A stretch of 64,000 nt of DNA, taken from NCBI RefSeq assembly GCF_024505145.1, contig NZ_JANIAA010000004.1, positions 62,001 to 126,000 of the forward strand. The letters are read 5' to 3'. Positions 34,574 through 42,994 of this stretch are shown here, piece by piece. This DNA is from Streptomyces rugosispiralis (lineage in GTDB: Bacteria > Actinomycetota > Actinomycetes > Streptomycetales > Streptomycetaceae). Every line of letters starts with the position of its first letter. The first letter of the stretch is position 1. Under the pieces are notes generated by a model. That model searched no databases and was not told the origin of the DNA. It worked only from the letters and a program-made list of their open reading frames with translations. A program made the position numbers and the translations under genes.

Positions 34574-35358
34574 GAGCTGACCTTCGACAGGAACGTGCGG
34601 GTGCGGTCGTGTGCTGGAGCGCGCAGCAGCGCGTCCGGGGTGCCCTCCTCGACGATCCGGCCGTCGTCCATGAAGACGATCCGGTCGGCCACATCGGCGG
34701 CGAAGCGCATCTCATGGGTGACGACGACCAGCGTCATGCCGTCACGGGCCAGGTCCTTGATGACGCTGAGCACCTCCTGCACCATCTCGGGGTCCAGGGC
34801 GGAGGTCGGCTCGTCGAACAGCATCACCTTGGGCCGCATCGCCAGGGCGCGGGCGATGGCCACCCGCTGCTGCTGGCCGCCGGAGAGCTTGTCCGGATAG
34901 CTGTCCAGCTTGTGGGCGAGACCCACCCGGGTCATCAGCTCCACGGCCCGCGCGTCGGCCGCGGCCTTGGAGAGCCCGAGCACCCGGCGCGGGGCCTCCA
35001 CGATGTTCTCGCGGGCGGTGAGGTGCGGGAACAGATTGAAGCTCTGGAACACCATGCCCATCGCCGAGCGCTGGGCGGCCAGTTCCCGGGCACCCAGCTC
35101 ATGCAGGGTGCGCCCGCGCAGCTGATAGCCGATCACGCTGCCGTCGACCACCACCACGCCCTGGTCGGGCACTTCGAGGTGATTGACACAGCGGAGCAGG
35201 GTGCTCTTTCCGGATCCGGAGGGACCGATCAGGCAGACCGTCTCACCTCGGTGGATATCCAGCGAGATGCCGTGCAGTACCTCGGTGCCGCGGAACGACT
35301 TGCGGATCCCGCGCAGGGAGACGATGGCCTGCGATTCCATTTTCGATGCCGCGGTCAT
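34570..35358 (-). CDS. amino-acid-type ABC transporter ATP-binding protein
   Basis: A 262-aa ATPase of the polar-amino-acid (HisP/GlnQ) class. Walker A is GPSGSGKST (~48), Q-loop [13 protein letters not shown], signature [15 protein letters not shown], Walker [15 protein letters not shown], and switch His VVVTHEM. ATG 35358 overlaps the permease stop by ATGA; an internal ATG at 35340 is possible but lacks the coupling. It powers the importer formed with the permease at 35355 and lipoprotein at 32322. Confidence 0.95.
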   Translation of the reverse strand: MTAASKMESQAIVSLRGIRKSFRGTEVLHGISLDIHRGETVCLIGPSGSGKSTLLRCVNHLEVPDQGVVVVDGSVIGYQLRGRTLHELGARELAAQRSAMGMVFQSFNLFPHLTARENIVEAPRRVLGLSKAAADARAVELMTRVGLAHKLDSYPDKLSGGQQQRVAIARALAMRPKVMLFDEPTSALDPEMVQEVLSVIKDLARDGMTLVVVTHEMRFAADVADRIVFMDDGRIVEEGTPDALLRAPAHDRTRTFLSKVSS

Positions 35359-36263
35359 ACCGAGTGCTCGATCCTCTTCACTTTCCCGGCCCTGTTGGCC
35401 GAAATCAGGGTGTGTCGTCCCAGACGTCGCTCCAGGCGCTGCTGAAGAAGAGTAATGGCGCCAGTGATGATCATGTACCAAATGGCGGCCACGATCAACA
35501 GTGGAACGGTCTGGAAGTTCTTGGCGTAAATCAGCTGGACCGAGTAGAGCAGGTCGGCCAGGGTGATCACGCTGACCAGGGAGGTGGCCTTGAGGAGAGA
35601 TATCAGCTCATTTCCCATCGGGGGGACGATCACCCGCAGCGCCTGGGGGAGGGTGACGCGGAAGAAGATCTGAGTCGGCGTCAAACCGAGCGCGGACGCC
35701 GCCTGACGCTGACCATCGTTCACGGCCAGCAGCCCGGACCGGATCAACTCCGCGATGTAGGCGGTCTCGTGGAGGGTCAGGCCGATGATCGCGGCGGTCA
35801 GCGGGCCGATGACGCTGTTCGAATCGAAGGTGACGAAACGCGGCCCCCAGGGAATACCGAGGGACAGCGTCGGAAAAAGGGCCGCGAGGTTGTACCAGAA
35901 AAGCAGCTGCACCAGCATCGGAATGCTGCGGAAAACCCAGATGAAGGCGGCCGCGACCGTGGACATGAGGCGGGAATCGCCCATGCGCAGCAACGCGACC
36001 AGGGTTCCGAACACTATGGAGAGCGCCATGGTCGCCGCGGTCATTCCAATGCTGACCCCGATGCCCTTCAACACCCGGATCTCAAAGAAGTATTTGCCGA
36101 CGGTTTCCCACTCGAACCGAGGGTTGGTGAATATCGTGGTCACCGCCATCGCGGCCAGTACCAGCACGATCGCATTGGCCACCAGAAGTCCGGGACGCCG
36201 CCGCTTCGCGCGTTTGAGCACGGACGGCTCGGGTAGTGCATCGACGTTCAGGACTTTGGTCAT
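35355..36263 (-). CDS. amino-acid-type ABC transporter permease
   Basis: A 302-aa inner-membrane permease of the HisM/GlnP class. About five or six helices follow a 35-residue cytoplasmic N-terminus; helices are visible at [40 protein letters not shown] and [20 protein letters not shown]. The EAA loop is [20 protein letters not shown]. Only one permease gene is present, so a homodimer is likely. First gene of the minus-strand operon. Its sequence has more A/T third positions than its neighbours, noticeable by eye. An inverted repeat GTTGAC/GTCAAC at 36338-36357 lies upstream and could be regulatory. Confidence 0.94.
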   Translation of the reverse strand: MTKVLNVDALPEPSVLKRAKRRRPGLLVANAIVLVLAAMAVTTIFTNPRFEWETVGKYFFEIRVLKGIGVSIGMTAATMALSIVFGTLVALLRMGDSRLMSTVAAAFIWVFRSIPMLVQLLFWYNLAALFPTLSLGIPWGPRFVTFDSNSVIGPLTAAIIGLTLHETAYIAELIRSGLLAVNDGQRQAASALGLTPTQIFFRVTLPQALRVIVPPMGNELISLLKATSLVSVITLADLLYSVQLIYAKNFQTVPLLIVAAIWYMIITGAITLLQQRLERRLGRHTLISANRAGKVKRIEHSV

Positions 36264-36374
36264 GGCATGCCTTCGGACGGTCGGGTCGCGGCAGAATTAC
36301 CGCATCCTAAAACCGCGTCCACGGGCGCCCGGCAACAGTTGACACAGAACGGTCAACCGTAAACGGGGAATGCT

Positions 36375-36435
36375 TCCGTCCGCCCGGAGCGGCCGGGCGG
36401 ACGGACGGACACGCGTTGGCGGAGGGCGCTCCGCC
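36375..36435 (-). terminator. two stem-loops downstream of GNAT gene
   Basis: First hairpin on the minus-strand path: GGCGGAG/CTCCGCC at 36418-36424 and 36429-36435, just past the GNAT stop at 36440. Second: TCCGTCCGCCCGG/CCGGGCGGACGGA, 13-bp perfect arms at 36375-36387 and 36393-36405. Together they should separate the GNAT/LLM transcript from the ABC operon. Confidence 0.7.
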
Positions 36436-36439
36436 GGGC

Positions 36440-36946
36440 CTACAGCCCCTTTTCGAACGGAAGCGGACCGATGGTCTCCGGGTCGGCCGAGATATCGAAC
36501 AGCGGGGTGTAGCCGGTGGCCAGATACAACCCGCGCGCCTCCGGCTGGCGGGGCCCGGTGGTGAGGTGGATCCGGCGGTAGCCGCGCTCGGCGGCCGACC
36601 GCTCCAGCTCCGCCACCACCCGGCGGGCCAGCCCACGCCGCCGATGGCCCGAATGCGTCCAGATCCGCTTGAGCTCCGCCGTCCGCTCGTCGTACCGCCG
36701 GTACGCGCCCCCGGCGACCGGCTCACCGCCCTCCAGCAGCAGAAGCAGTTCCCCGTGCGGCGCGGCGAACTCCTCGGCCGGATAGCGGTTCAGCTCACCG
36801 TCGGCCGCCCTGCCGTAGCGGGTGGAGTACTCATGCGCCAGCTCGCGCAGCAGCGGCTCGACCCGCGGGTCGTCCACGGTCACCCGGACCACCGTCAGCT
36901 GCGGTGGGGGCGGGGACGAGGGCGGGGGCTCCGCCACGGAGGTCAT
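36440..36946 (-). CDS. GNAT family N-acetyltransferase
   Basis: A 168-aa acetyltransferase. The acetyl-CoA site is RIWTHSGHRRRGLARRVVAE (R-x-x-R/G-x-A type), followed by RRIHLTTGPRQPEARGLYLA and TGYTPLFD. A Pro-rich start (PPPSSPPPP) precedes the fold. Its ATG (36946) overlaps the stop of the upstream monooxygenase by one base (TGATG), so the two are translationally coupled. Acceptor unknown; coupling to a sulfonate-type monooxygenase and a sulfur-type leader peptide suggests a role with a sulfur compound. Confidence 0.88.
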   Translation of the reverse strand: MTSVAEPPPSSPPPPQLTVVRVTVDDPRVEPLLRELAHEYSTRYGRAADGELNRYPAEEFAAPHGELLLLLEGGEPVAGGAYRRYDERTAELKRIWTHSGHRRRGLARRVVAELERSAAERGYRRIHLTTGPRQPEARGLYLATGYTPLFDISADPETIGPLPFEKGL

Positions 36947-38094
36947 CAGCGCACCGCCGCGAGGGTCTGCGGGCCCCGGGCCGCGCGCTCGGCATCCCGC
37001 TTGGCGACCTCTTCGCGGACGATCGGGATGACATGGCGGCCGAAGTCGATCGCGTCGCCCAGCAGGTCGTAGCCGCGCGCGGAGAGGATGTCCACGCCCA
37101 GGTCGTAGTAGTCCAGCAGCGCCTGGGCCACCGTCTCCGGGGTGCCCACCAGGGCGTTGGAATTGCCCGCGCCACCGGTGGCGGCGGCGGTCGGGGTCCA
37201 CAGTGCCCGGTCGTAGCGCTCGCCCGCCTCGGCGATGGAGATCAGCCGCTGTGAACCGGCGTTTTGAGGAGACGCAGCTTCCGGGGTGCCCCTGCGGTGG
37301 TGGCGCACGGTCGTCGCCTCGCCCCGCTCCTTACGGACGCGGATGGCGTCCACCGTGCGGTGCGCCTTCTCCCAGGCCAGTTCCTCGGTCGGGGCGATGA
37401 TCGGCCGGAACGCCACCTGGATCCTCGGCACATCGCTCCGCCCGGCCGCGGCGGCGGCCGCCTTCACCGCCGCGATCTGCTCGGCGGTCCGCTCCAGCGG
37501 CTCGCCCCACAGGCAGTAGATGTCGGCCTCGGCGCCACCAGCCGCGTACGCCGCGGGGGAGGAGCCGCCGAAGGAGACGCCGGGGCGAGGCTGCTGGACC
37601 GGGAAGACATCGCTGACGAAGTCGTGGAAGCGGTAGTGCTCGCCCTCGTGGTCGAAGGGCTCATGGGTGGTCCAGATCTTCTTGACGATCCGTATGTACT
37701 CGCGGGTGCGGGCGTAGCGCTCGTCCTTGGTGAGGGTGTCGCCCTCACGTTGCTGCTCGTGGTCGTTGCCGCCGGTGATGAAGTGCACCGTCAGCCGGCC
37801 ATCGCTGATCTGGTCGAGCGTGGCGAACGTCTTCGCGGCGTACGTCGGATAGGAGACGTTGGGCCGGTGGGCCAGCAGGATCCGGAGCCGGTCCAGCCTG
37901 GCGGCGATGTACGCGGCGGCGGGCGCGGGATCGGGCGAGCCGGAGCCGTAGGCGAACAGCACCCGGTCCCAGCCGTGGTCCTCATGGGCCCGGGCGAGCC
38001 GCAGGGTGTACTCCTTGTCGAAGGCCGCGCCGGAGCGTGGCCCGGTCTCGGAGCCGTCGTTGGTGGCGGCGATGCCGAGGAACTCCACGGGCAT
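36946..38094 (-). CDS. LLM-class flavin-dependent monooxygenase (SsuD-like)
   Basis: A 382-aa TIM-barrel flavin enzyme of the alkanesulfonate-monooxygenase group: GWDRVLFAYGSGSPDP, LAHRPNVSYPTYAAKTFATL, DQISDGRLTVHFITGGNDHE, and YARTREYIRIVKKIWTTHEP. SsuD-type enzymes use reduced FMN and O2 to release sulfite from sulfonates. ATG 38094 has AAGGGT ten bases upstream. A Cys-containing leader peptide lies 220 bp upstream at 38315-38398, supporting sulfur control. No flavin reductase or sulfonate ABC transporter is adjacent, so the reductase must come from elsewhere. Confidence 0.88.
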   Translation of the reverse strand: MPVEFLGIAATNDGSETGPRSGAAFDKEYTLRLARAHEDHGWDRVLFAYGSGSPDPAPAAAYIAARLDRLRILLAHRPNVSYPTYAAKTFATLDQISDGRLTVHFITGGNDHEQQREGDTLTKDERYARTREYIRIVKKIWTTHEPFDHEGEHYRFHDFVSDVFPVQQPRPGVSFGGSSPAAYAAGGAEADIYCLWGEPLERTAEQIAAVKAAAAAAGRSDVPRIQVAFRPIIAPTEELAWEKAHRTVDAIRVRKERGEATTVRHHRRGTPEAASPQNAGSQRLISIAEAGERYDRALWTPTAAATGGAGNSNALVGTPETVAQALLDYYDLGVDILSARGYDLLGDAIDFGRHVIPIVREEVAKRDAERAARGPQTLAAVR

Positions 38095-38314
38095 GGGGTG
38101 ACCCTTTCGGAAGGCGGAGAAGCCGAGGAAGGTGAGGAAGGTGAGAAAGGCGGGAAGCGCCACGGTCACGGGCCCGGGAAGCGCCACCCGCCACGGGCCC
38201 GGGAAGCGGCATTGGCCTACCGGGGGTGCTGTGCTGGCGCGTCAGGCGCGGGAAGCGAGGGGCGCGGGGCCCGGGATCAGAGGAGGGCGGCCGGTCGGGC
38301 GGCCCGCTGCCGGG

Positions 38315-38398
38315 TCAGCCGGAACAGGAGGCGGACCACACCCGACCGAAGTCGATGTGGTCGCGGGTGACCAGGGGCAGCTCAGTCCTCACTCGCAT
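38315..38398 (-). CDS. 27-aa Cys-containing leader peptide of sulfur genes
   Basis: Short frame ATG 38398 to TGA 38315, reading MRVRTELPLVTRDHIDF then GRVWSASCSG. It matches the actinobacterial 'putative leader peptide' pattern (LVTRxHIDxGRV...C) recurrent upstream of sulfate, cysteine and sulfonate genes. A single Cys codon near the end would allow translation to respond to charged tRNA-Cys. The main gene starts 220 bp downstream. Too short for routine gene calling. Confidence 0.8.
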   Translation of the reverse strand: MRVRTELPLVTRDHIDFGRVWSASCSG

Positions 38399-38594
38399 CA
38401 TTCAGCACCTCGGTGGCCCGTTCCGTCAACCGCTGTCCACATGATGGCCTGTATGCGCCCTGTCACGACAAAGCCGCCCGTATCCCCCGCCGCCGCGGTG
38501 TGGACGGGCGGGGGTGGCGGGGCTTGGCGCCTGCGGCGGGCTGTTCCCCTCCCCGCCCCTTCCCTCAACTGGGGCTCCGCCCCAGACCCCGCTC

Positions 38595-38741
38595 CTCAAT
38601 CGCCGGAGGGGCTGGACGGGGGGCTTCGCCTCGGATCGGGTTTCTCGAATGGCGGAGGGGCTGGACGGGGGGCTTCGCCTCGGACCGGGCTTCTCAATCG
38701 ATGGAGGGGCTGGACGGCGGGGCTCCGCCCCGGACCCTCGG
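38595..38741. repeat. three 49-bp tandem repeats
   Basis: Units begin at 38595, 38644 and 38693 with CTCRAT...GGAGGGGCTGGACGG and contain GGGGCTTCGCCTCGGA or GGGGCTCCGCCCCGGA hairpins. They sit in the 448-bp gene-free stretch 38399-38846 downstream of the MFS gene. Flanking sequence (38513-38594 and 38742-38800) has related GGGGCTCCGCCCC motifs and mirrored GAAGGGGCGGGGAGGGGAA blocks. Confidence 0.8.
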
Positions 38742-38846
38742 GGGTCCAGGGGCGGAGTCCTTGGTATCGGGAAGGGGCGGGGAGGGGAAAGTACCGACCT
38801 GCGGCTCCGCCGCGTGGATCGTCGGACGCCCCGTAAGCCCTCTTAC

Positions 38847-40331
38847 TCAGCGGCCCGCCACCGGCTCCGGCGCGCCGGGCCGCTCCGAGGTGGTCGTGAG
38901 CCGGTCCGGGCGGTGGCCCGGCAGCAGTGAGGCGACCGCGAGCGCCACCAGCGCGGCGCCGCCGCCGATCGCGAACGCGGTGCGGAAGCCGCTCAGGGAC
39001 GGGAGTTCGACGGGCCCGAACGCGGTGGTCATATGGGCGAGGACGACGCCGACCACGGCACTGGCGGTCGAGGTGCCGATGGACCGCATCAGGGTGTTGA
39101 GGCCATTGGCCGCGCCCGTCTCGGACACCGGCACCGCCGACATGATCAGCGCGGGCATGGCGGAGTACGCGAGGCCGATCCCGGCGCCGATCACCATCGA
39201 GATGACCACGATCTGCCACACGGCGTCCATCAGGAAGATGCCCATGCCGTAGCCGACGGCGATCACCCCGGCGCCGAGCATCAGCGACGTCTTGGGGCCC
39301 GAGGTGGCCGTGATCCGCGCGGACAGCGGGGAGATCGCCATCATCACCAGACCGGACGGGCCCAGGCACAGACCGGCGGTCATCATCGACTGGCCCAGCC
39401 CGTACCCCGTGGCCTCGGGCATCTGCAGCAGCTGCGGCAGCACCAGCGACATCCCGAACATCGCGAAGCCGATGACGATGGAGGCCAGATTGGTCAGCAG
39501 CACCTGACGGCGCACGGTGGTGCGCAGATCCACCAGCGGCCCGCTCACCCGCAGCTCCCACCGGCTCCACAGCAGCAGCACGACCACCGTGGCCGCGAAC
39601 AGCCCGGTGGTGACACCGCTGGCCCAGCCCCAGTCGGCGCCCTTGGAGATGGCCAGCAGCAGACAGAGCAGCCCGGCCGACAGACCGACGGCGCCCACCA
39701 GGTCGAACCGCCCGCCGCCGCGCACCGGGGACTCCGGTACGACCAACAGCACCAGCGCGATCACCACCGCGCCCAGGCTCGCCGAGACCCAGAACAGCAC
39801 GTGCCAGTCGGCGTGTTCGGCCAGCGCCGCGGCGCCGGGCAGGCCCAGGGCGCCGCCGACGCCCAGCGAGGAACTCATCAGGGCCATCGCCGAGCCGAGC
39901 CGTTCGGCGGGCAGTTCATCGCGCATGATGCTGATGCCCAGCGGGATCACGCCCGCGGAGAAGCCCTGGAGCGCACGGCCGACGATCATCGGCGCGAGGG
40001 TGTCGGAGAGTGCGCACACCACCGATCCGACCACCAGCATCGCCAGGCTGAGCAGCAGCGTCCGCCGCTTGCCGTACATGTCGCCGAGCCGGCCGAGCAC
40101 CGGGGTGGCCACGGCACCGGCGAGCAGAGTGGCGGTGATCGCCCAGGAGGCGTCCGAGGCCGAGGTGTGCAACAGCTCCGGAAGGTCCGGGACCAGCGGC
40201 ACCACCAGGGTCTGCATCAGGGAGACGACGATCCCGCCGAACGCCAGGACGGCGACCACCGGGCCGGAGCGCGGCGGGTGGGCGGTCATCGCCGCTTCGG
40301 GGGCATCGGGGGTCGGAGGTGAGGAAGTCAC
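38847..40331 (-). CDS. MFS drug-efflux transporter, 14-helix DHA2 type
   Basis: A 494-aa inner-membrane exporter. About 14 hydrophobic helices are visible. Motif A is GRLGDMYGKRRTLLLSLAML after helix 2, and the antiporter-like motif C region is GVGGALGLPGAAALAEHADW. GTG 40331 is chosen because AAGGA lies 8 bp upstream; the longer ATG 40352 has no ribosome site. It lies downstream of an acyl-CoA synthetase gene in the same orientation but with 76 bp between. Substrate unknown; proton-driven export of a drug or metabolite is the family norm. Confidence 0.92.
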   Translation of the reverse strand: MTSSPPTPDAPEAAMTAHPPRSGPVVAVLAFGGIVVSLMQTLVVPLVPDLPELLHTSASDASWAITATLLAGAVATPVLGRLGDMYGKRRTLLLSLAMLVVGSVVCALSDTLAPMIVGRALQGFSAGVIPLGISIMRDELPAERLGSAMALMSSSLGVGGALGLPGAAALAEHADWHVLFWVSASLGAVVIALVLLVVPESPVRGGGRFDLVGAVGLSAGLLCLLLAISKGADWGWASGVTTGLFAATVVVLLLWSRWELRVSGPLVDLRTTVRRQVLLTNLASIVIGFAMFGMSLVLPQLLQMPEATGYGLGQSMMTAGLCLGPSGLVMMAISPLSARITATSGPKTSLMLGAGVIAVGYGMGIFLMDAVWQIVVISMVIGAGIGLAYSAMPALIMSAVPVSETGAANGLNTLMRSIGTSTASAVVGVVLAHMTTAFGPVELPSLSGFRTAFAIGGGAALVALAVASLLPGHRPDRLTTTSERPGAPEPVAGR

Positions 40332-40407
40332 GGTGGTCCTTCGTCGGGGCATGGCCGATTCACATCAATGCCGCAGCAGTGTCGCACAATTTTGTGTAAC
40401 GGGTACG

Positions 40408-42015
40408 TCAAATATGGGCGCCCTGGTCGCCGGGCGGCTCCTCGGCCATGTCGCGGTAGATCTCCCGCAGTTCACGCTTGAGGATCTTGCCGCTGGGATT
40501 CTTCGGCAGCGCCTCGGTGAACCGGACGAACTTGGGCACCTTGAACCCCGCCAGCCGCGCCCGGCAGTGCGTGAGGATCTCCTCCGCCGTCACCTCATGG
40601 CCCGGTTTGGCCACCACCACCGCGGTCACCGCCTCGATCCAGTACGGATGCGGCACCCCGAACACCGCGACCTCCGCGACCGCCGGATGGGCGTGGACGG
40701 CCTCCTCCACCTCGCGCCCCGAGACGTTCTCCCCACCGCTGTTGACCATGTCCTTCTTGCGATCGACGATCGTCAGAAACCCCTCCTCGTCCAGCACCCC
40801 CAGATCGCCGCTGTGGAACCAGCCGCCCCGGAACGCCTCCGCGGTGCGCTCCGGGTCCCGCCAGTAGCCGAGCATGGTGTGCGGGCCCCGGTGCGCGATC
40901 TCGCCGACCGTGCCCGGCTCCACCGGCCGGTCCTCCTCGTCCACCACCCGCGTCTCGACGTTCAGCGCGGCCCGCCCCGCCGAACCGGCCTTGCGCTCCT
41001 GATCGGCCGGGCCCAGCACGGTCGCGATCGGGGACATCTCGGTCTGGCCGTAGAAGTTGTACAGCGCGAGCCCCGGCAGCCGCCGACGCAGCTCGGCCAG
41101 CACCGCGACCGGCATCGGCGCCGCCCCGTAGTACCCCTTCCGCAGCGAGGACAGATCGCGGCTGTCGAACTCCGGATGGCGCAGCAGCGCGATCCAGACC
41201 GTGGGCGGGGCGAACAGCTTGGTCACCCGCTCCGCCTCGATCGTGGCCAGCAGCGTCGCCGGGTCCGGACCCGGCAGCACCAGACAGGTGGCGCCCAGCT
41301 GGATGTCCGGGGTGAGGAAGGCGTGCAGCTGGGCGCAGTGGTAGAGCGGCAGCGCATGGATCTCGACATCGTCGGCCGACATCCCACCGTCCACGATCGC
41401 CGTCTGATACTGCGCGATCAGATTGCGGCTCGTCATGATCGCGCCCTTGGGCCGCGACTCGGTCCCCGAGGTGTACATCAGCTGCACCGGATCGTCGTCC
41501 TCCAGGGCGGGATCGGGTACCGGATGCCCGTCCTCCGCGCCCAGCGCGGCGAACTCCTCCCACCCCTCGCGCCGGCCCCCCAGGGCCGCGCGCAGCGCCA
41601 TCCGGGGCGGTGCCGCCTCGGCCAGCGCGCCCTCGGCCACATCGAGCAGATCCGCGCCCGCGACGATCCCGACCGCTCCCGAATGGTCCAGGACATATGC
41701 CACTTCGGACGTGGTGAGCATGAAGTTGACCGGCACCGACACCGCGCCCAGCCGGGCCAGCGCGAAGTACGCCACCACGAAGCCGTGGGAGTTGCGGGCG
41801 AAGAGCACCACACGATCGCCCTGGGCGATGCCCCGCGCCGCCAGGGCCCCGGCCGTCCGGCTCACCAGGGCGTCCAGCTCGGCGTAGGTCTGGCGCAGCG
41901 GTCCTTCGACGACCGCCGTCCTGGCGGGCAGCCGGGCCGCGGTGCGCGCCAGCAGATCGGCGATGCCGTGGCGGCGGGCGCGCACGATGTCCACGGGCAG
42001 GTCGGATGCGGTCAT
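40408..42015 (-). CDS. AMP-dependent acyl-CoA synthetase
   Basis: A 535-aa ANL-superfamily ligase that activates a carboxylate to acyl-AMP and then the CoA thioester. P-loop YTSGTESRPKGAIMT (~160), A5-type motif YNFYGQTEMSPIA, A7 FHSGDLGVLDEEGF, hinge VDRKKDMVNSGGENV and catalytic Lys in KNPSGKILKRELR (near residue 516). ATG 42015 follows GGGAGACCCGACG. It diverges from the TetR gene at 42272, with a repeat-rich intergenic region, so it is probably the regulated target. Chain length cannot be read from sequence. Confidence 0.92.
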   Translation of the reverse strand: MTASDLPVDIVRARRHGIADLLARTAARLPARTAVVEGPLRQTYAELDALVSRTAGALAARGIAQGDRVVLFARNSHGFVVAYFALARLGAVSVPVNFMLTTSEVAYVLDHSGAVGIVAGADLLDVAEGALAEAAPPRMALRAALGGRREGWEEFAALGAEDGHPVPDPALEDDDPVQLMYTSGTESRPKGAIMTSRNLIAQYQTAIVDGGMSADDVEIHALPLYHCAQLHAFLTPDIQLGATCLVLPGPDPATLLATIEAERVTKLFAPPTVWIALLRHPEFDSRDLSSLRKGYYGAAPMPVAVLAELRRRLPGLALYNFYGQTEMSPIATVLGPADQERKAGSAGRAALNVETRVVDEEDRPVEPGTVGEIAHRGPHTMLGYWRDPERTAEAFRGGWFHSGDLGVLDEEGFLTIVDRKKDMVNSGGENVSGREVEEAVHAHPAVAEVAVFGVPHPYWIEAVTAVVVAKPGHEVTAEEILTHCRARLAGFKVPKFVRFTEALPKNPSGKILKRELREIYRDMAEEPPGDQGAHI

Positions 42016-42087
42016 CGTCGGGTCTCCCGGGGGCTCGGACGGGCCGGACAGGGCGTCACGCTGGCACGGCGCGGGGCGGCGTTCAAG

Positions 42088-42205
42088 GCATCGGACGGCG
42101 ACGAGGCCCAAGCCGTCGGACGGCCAGGCGGTTCATGGGGGCGAACGGCGACGAGGCCCAAGCCGTCGGACGGCGACGAGGCCCACGGCGTCGGACGGCC
42201 ACGAG
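42088..42205. repeat. 25-bp tandem repeats with embedded palindrome
   Basis: Units of TCGGACGGCGACGAGGCCCA-type sequence at 42091, 42116 (degenerate), 42142, 42166 and 42191. GCCGTCGGACGGC (6-bp arms around one G) occurs intact at 42112-42124 and 42162-42174, with partial copies at 42088 and 42187. The array occupies the promoter region between the synthetase and TetR genes. Confidence 0.72.
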
Positions 42206-42271
42206 CGGCGCCCGAGTGACCTTGCGTAGCCTTGGAGCCTGGTACGACGGGGGCGAGCGAAAGGACACCGG

Positions 42272-42937
42272 ATGGCCGGGACCGCGGAGGGGACCGTCCG
42301 CAGAGGACGTGGGCGCCCGCCCCGTCTGTCGCGCGAGCAGATCGTCAGCAGCGCCGCGGAGCTCGCGGTCCGCGAGCCGGAGACCGCGCTGACGGTCAAG
42401 AGGGTCGCCGAGGCGGTCGGCTCCGCCCCCATGGCGCTCTACCGCTACTTCCCCGACCGCGACGATCTCCTCCAGGCCGTTGCCGACCGCGTCCTGACCG
42501 AGGCCCAGCACAAGGACCCGCCGGGGGAGACCTGGCAGGAGCGGCTGCGCGCCTGGATGCACAACAGCCGCGACTATCTGCTGCCCTACCGCCAGCTGCT
42601 CCCCTATATGGCCGCGACCCAGCAGCCCGCCCGGATCTCCTCCCTGGTGGCCCTCACCCGGATGCTCCGCCCCCTGAAGCTGACCGAGGACGATCTCGCG
42701 CTGGCCGTGGCCCTCATCGGCTCCACCGTCATCGGCCACGCGGTCTACGAGACCCACCGCGGCCCGGTCTCCGCCCGCAAGCTGGACGCCCTGAGCGAGG
42801 CGCTGGCCCACTATCCCCAGGGCGAGCGGGAGGCGGTGGGCCCGCTGCTGGCGCGGCTGCCGCGGGCGCACAGCAGGCTGTACGACGTGGTGGTGGACCG
42901 TACGGTGGCCGCCGTCGAGGCCCTGGCGGCGGAATGA
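42272..42937 (+). CDS. TetR family transcriptional regulator
   Basis: A 221-aa one-component regulator. The N-terminal HTH is at ~20-65 (LSREQIVSSAAELAVREPET, VKRVAEAVGSAPMALYRYFP, DRDDLLQAVADRV), with an all-helical ligand domain after it. ATG 42272 has AAAGGA 8-13 nt upstream. Divergent from the acyl-CoA synthetase gene, with repeated palindromes between them, so local repression of the synthetase (and perhaps itself) is likely. An acyl-CoA ligand is a guess from context. Confidence 0.92.
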   Translation: MAGTAEGTVRRGRGRPPRLSREQIVSSAAELAVREPETALTVKRVAEAVGSAPMALYRYFPDRDDLLQAVADRVLTEAQHKDPPGETWQERLRAWMHNSRDYLLPYRQLLPYMAATQQPARISSLVALTRMLRPLKLTEDDLALAVALIGSTVIGHAVYETHRGPVSARKLDALSEALAHYPQGEREAVGPLLARLPRAHSRLYDVVVDRTVAAVEALAAE

Positions 42938-42994
42938 CCCGCCCCGGGGACGCGCGTCCCGGAACGGGTCATCACCGATGGCCGAGCCGTGCGG

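Noticed and set aside
36301..36360. TAGGAT on the minus strand as a -10 box for the ABC operon
   Set aside because: No acceptable -35 at 16-19 bp; only the GTTGAC/GTCAAC inverted repeat was kept as a note.
42947..42960. GGGACGCGCGTCCC as a terminator between TetR and GH2
   Set aside because: Perfect palindrome without a loop and short; could not distinguish it from chance in GC-rich DNA.
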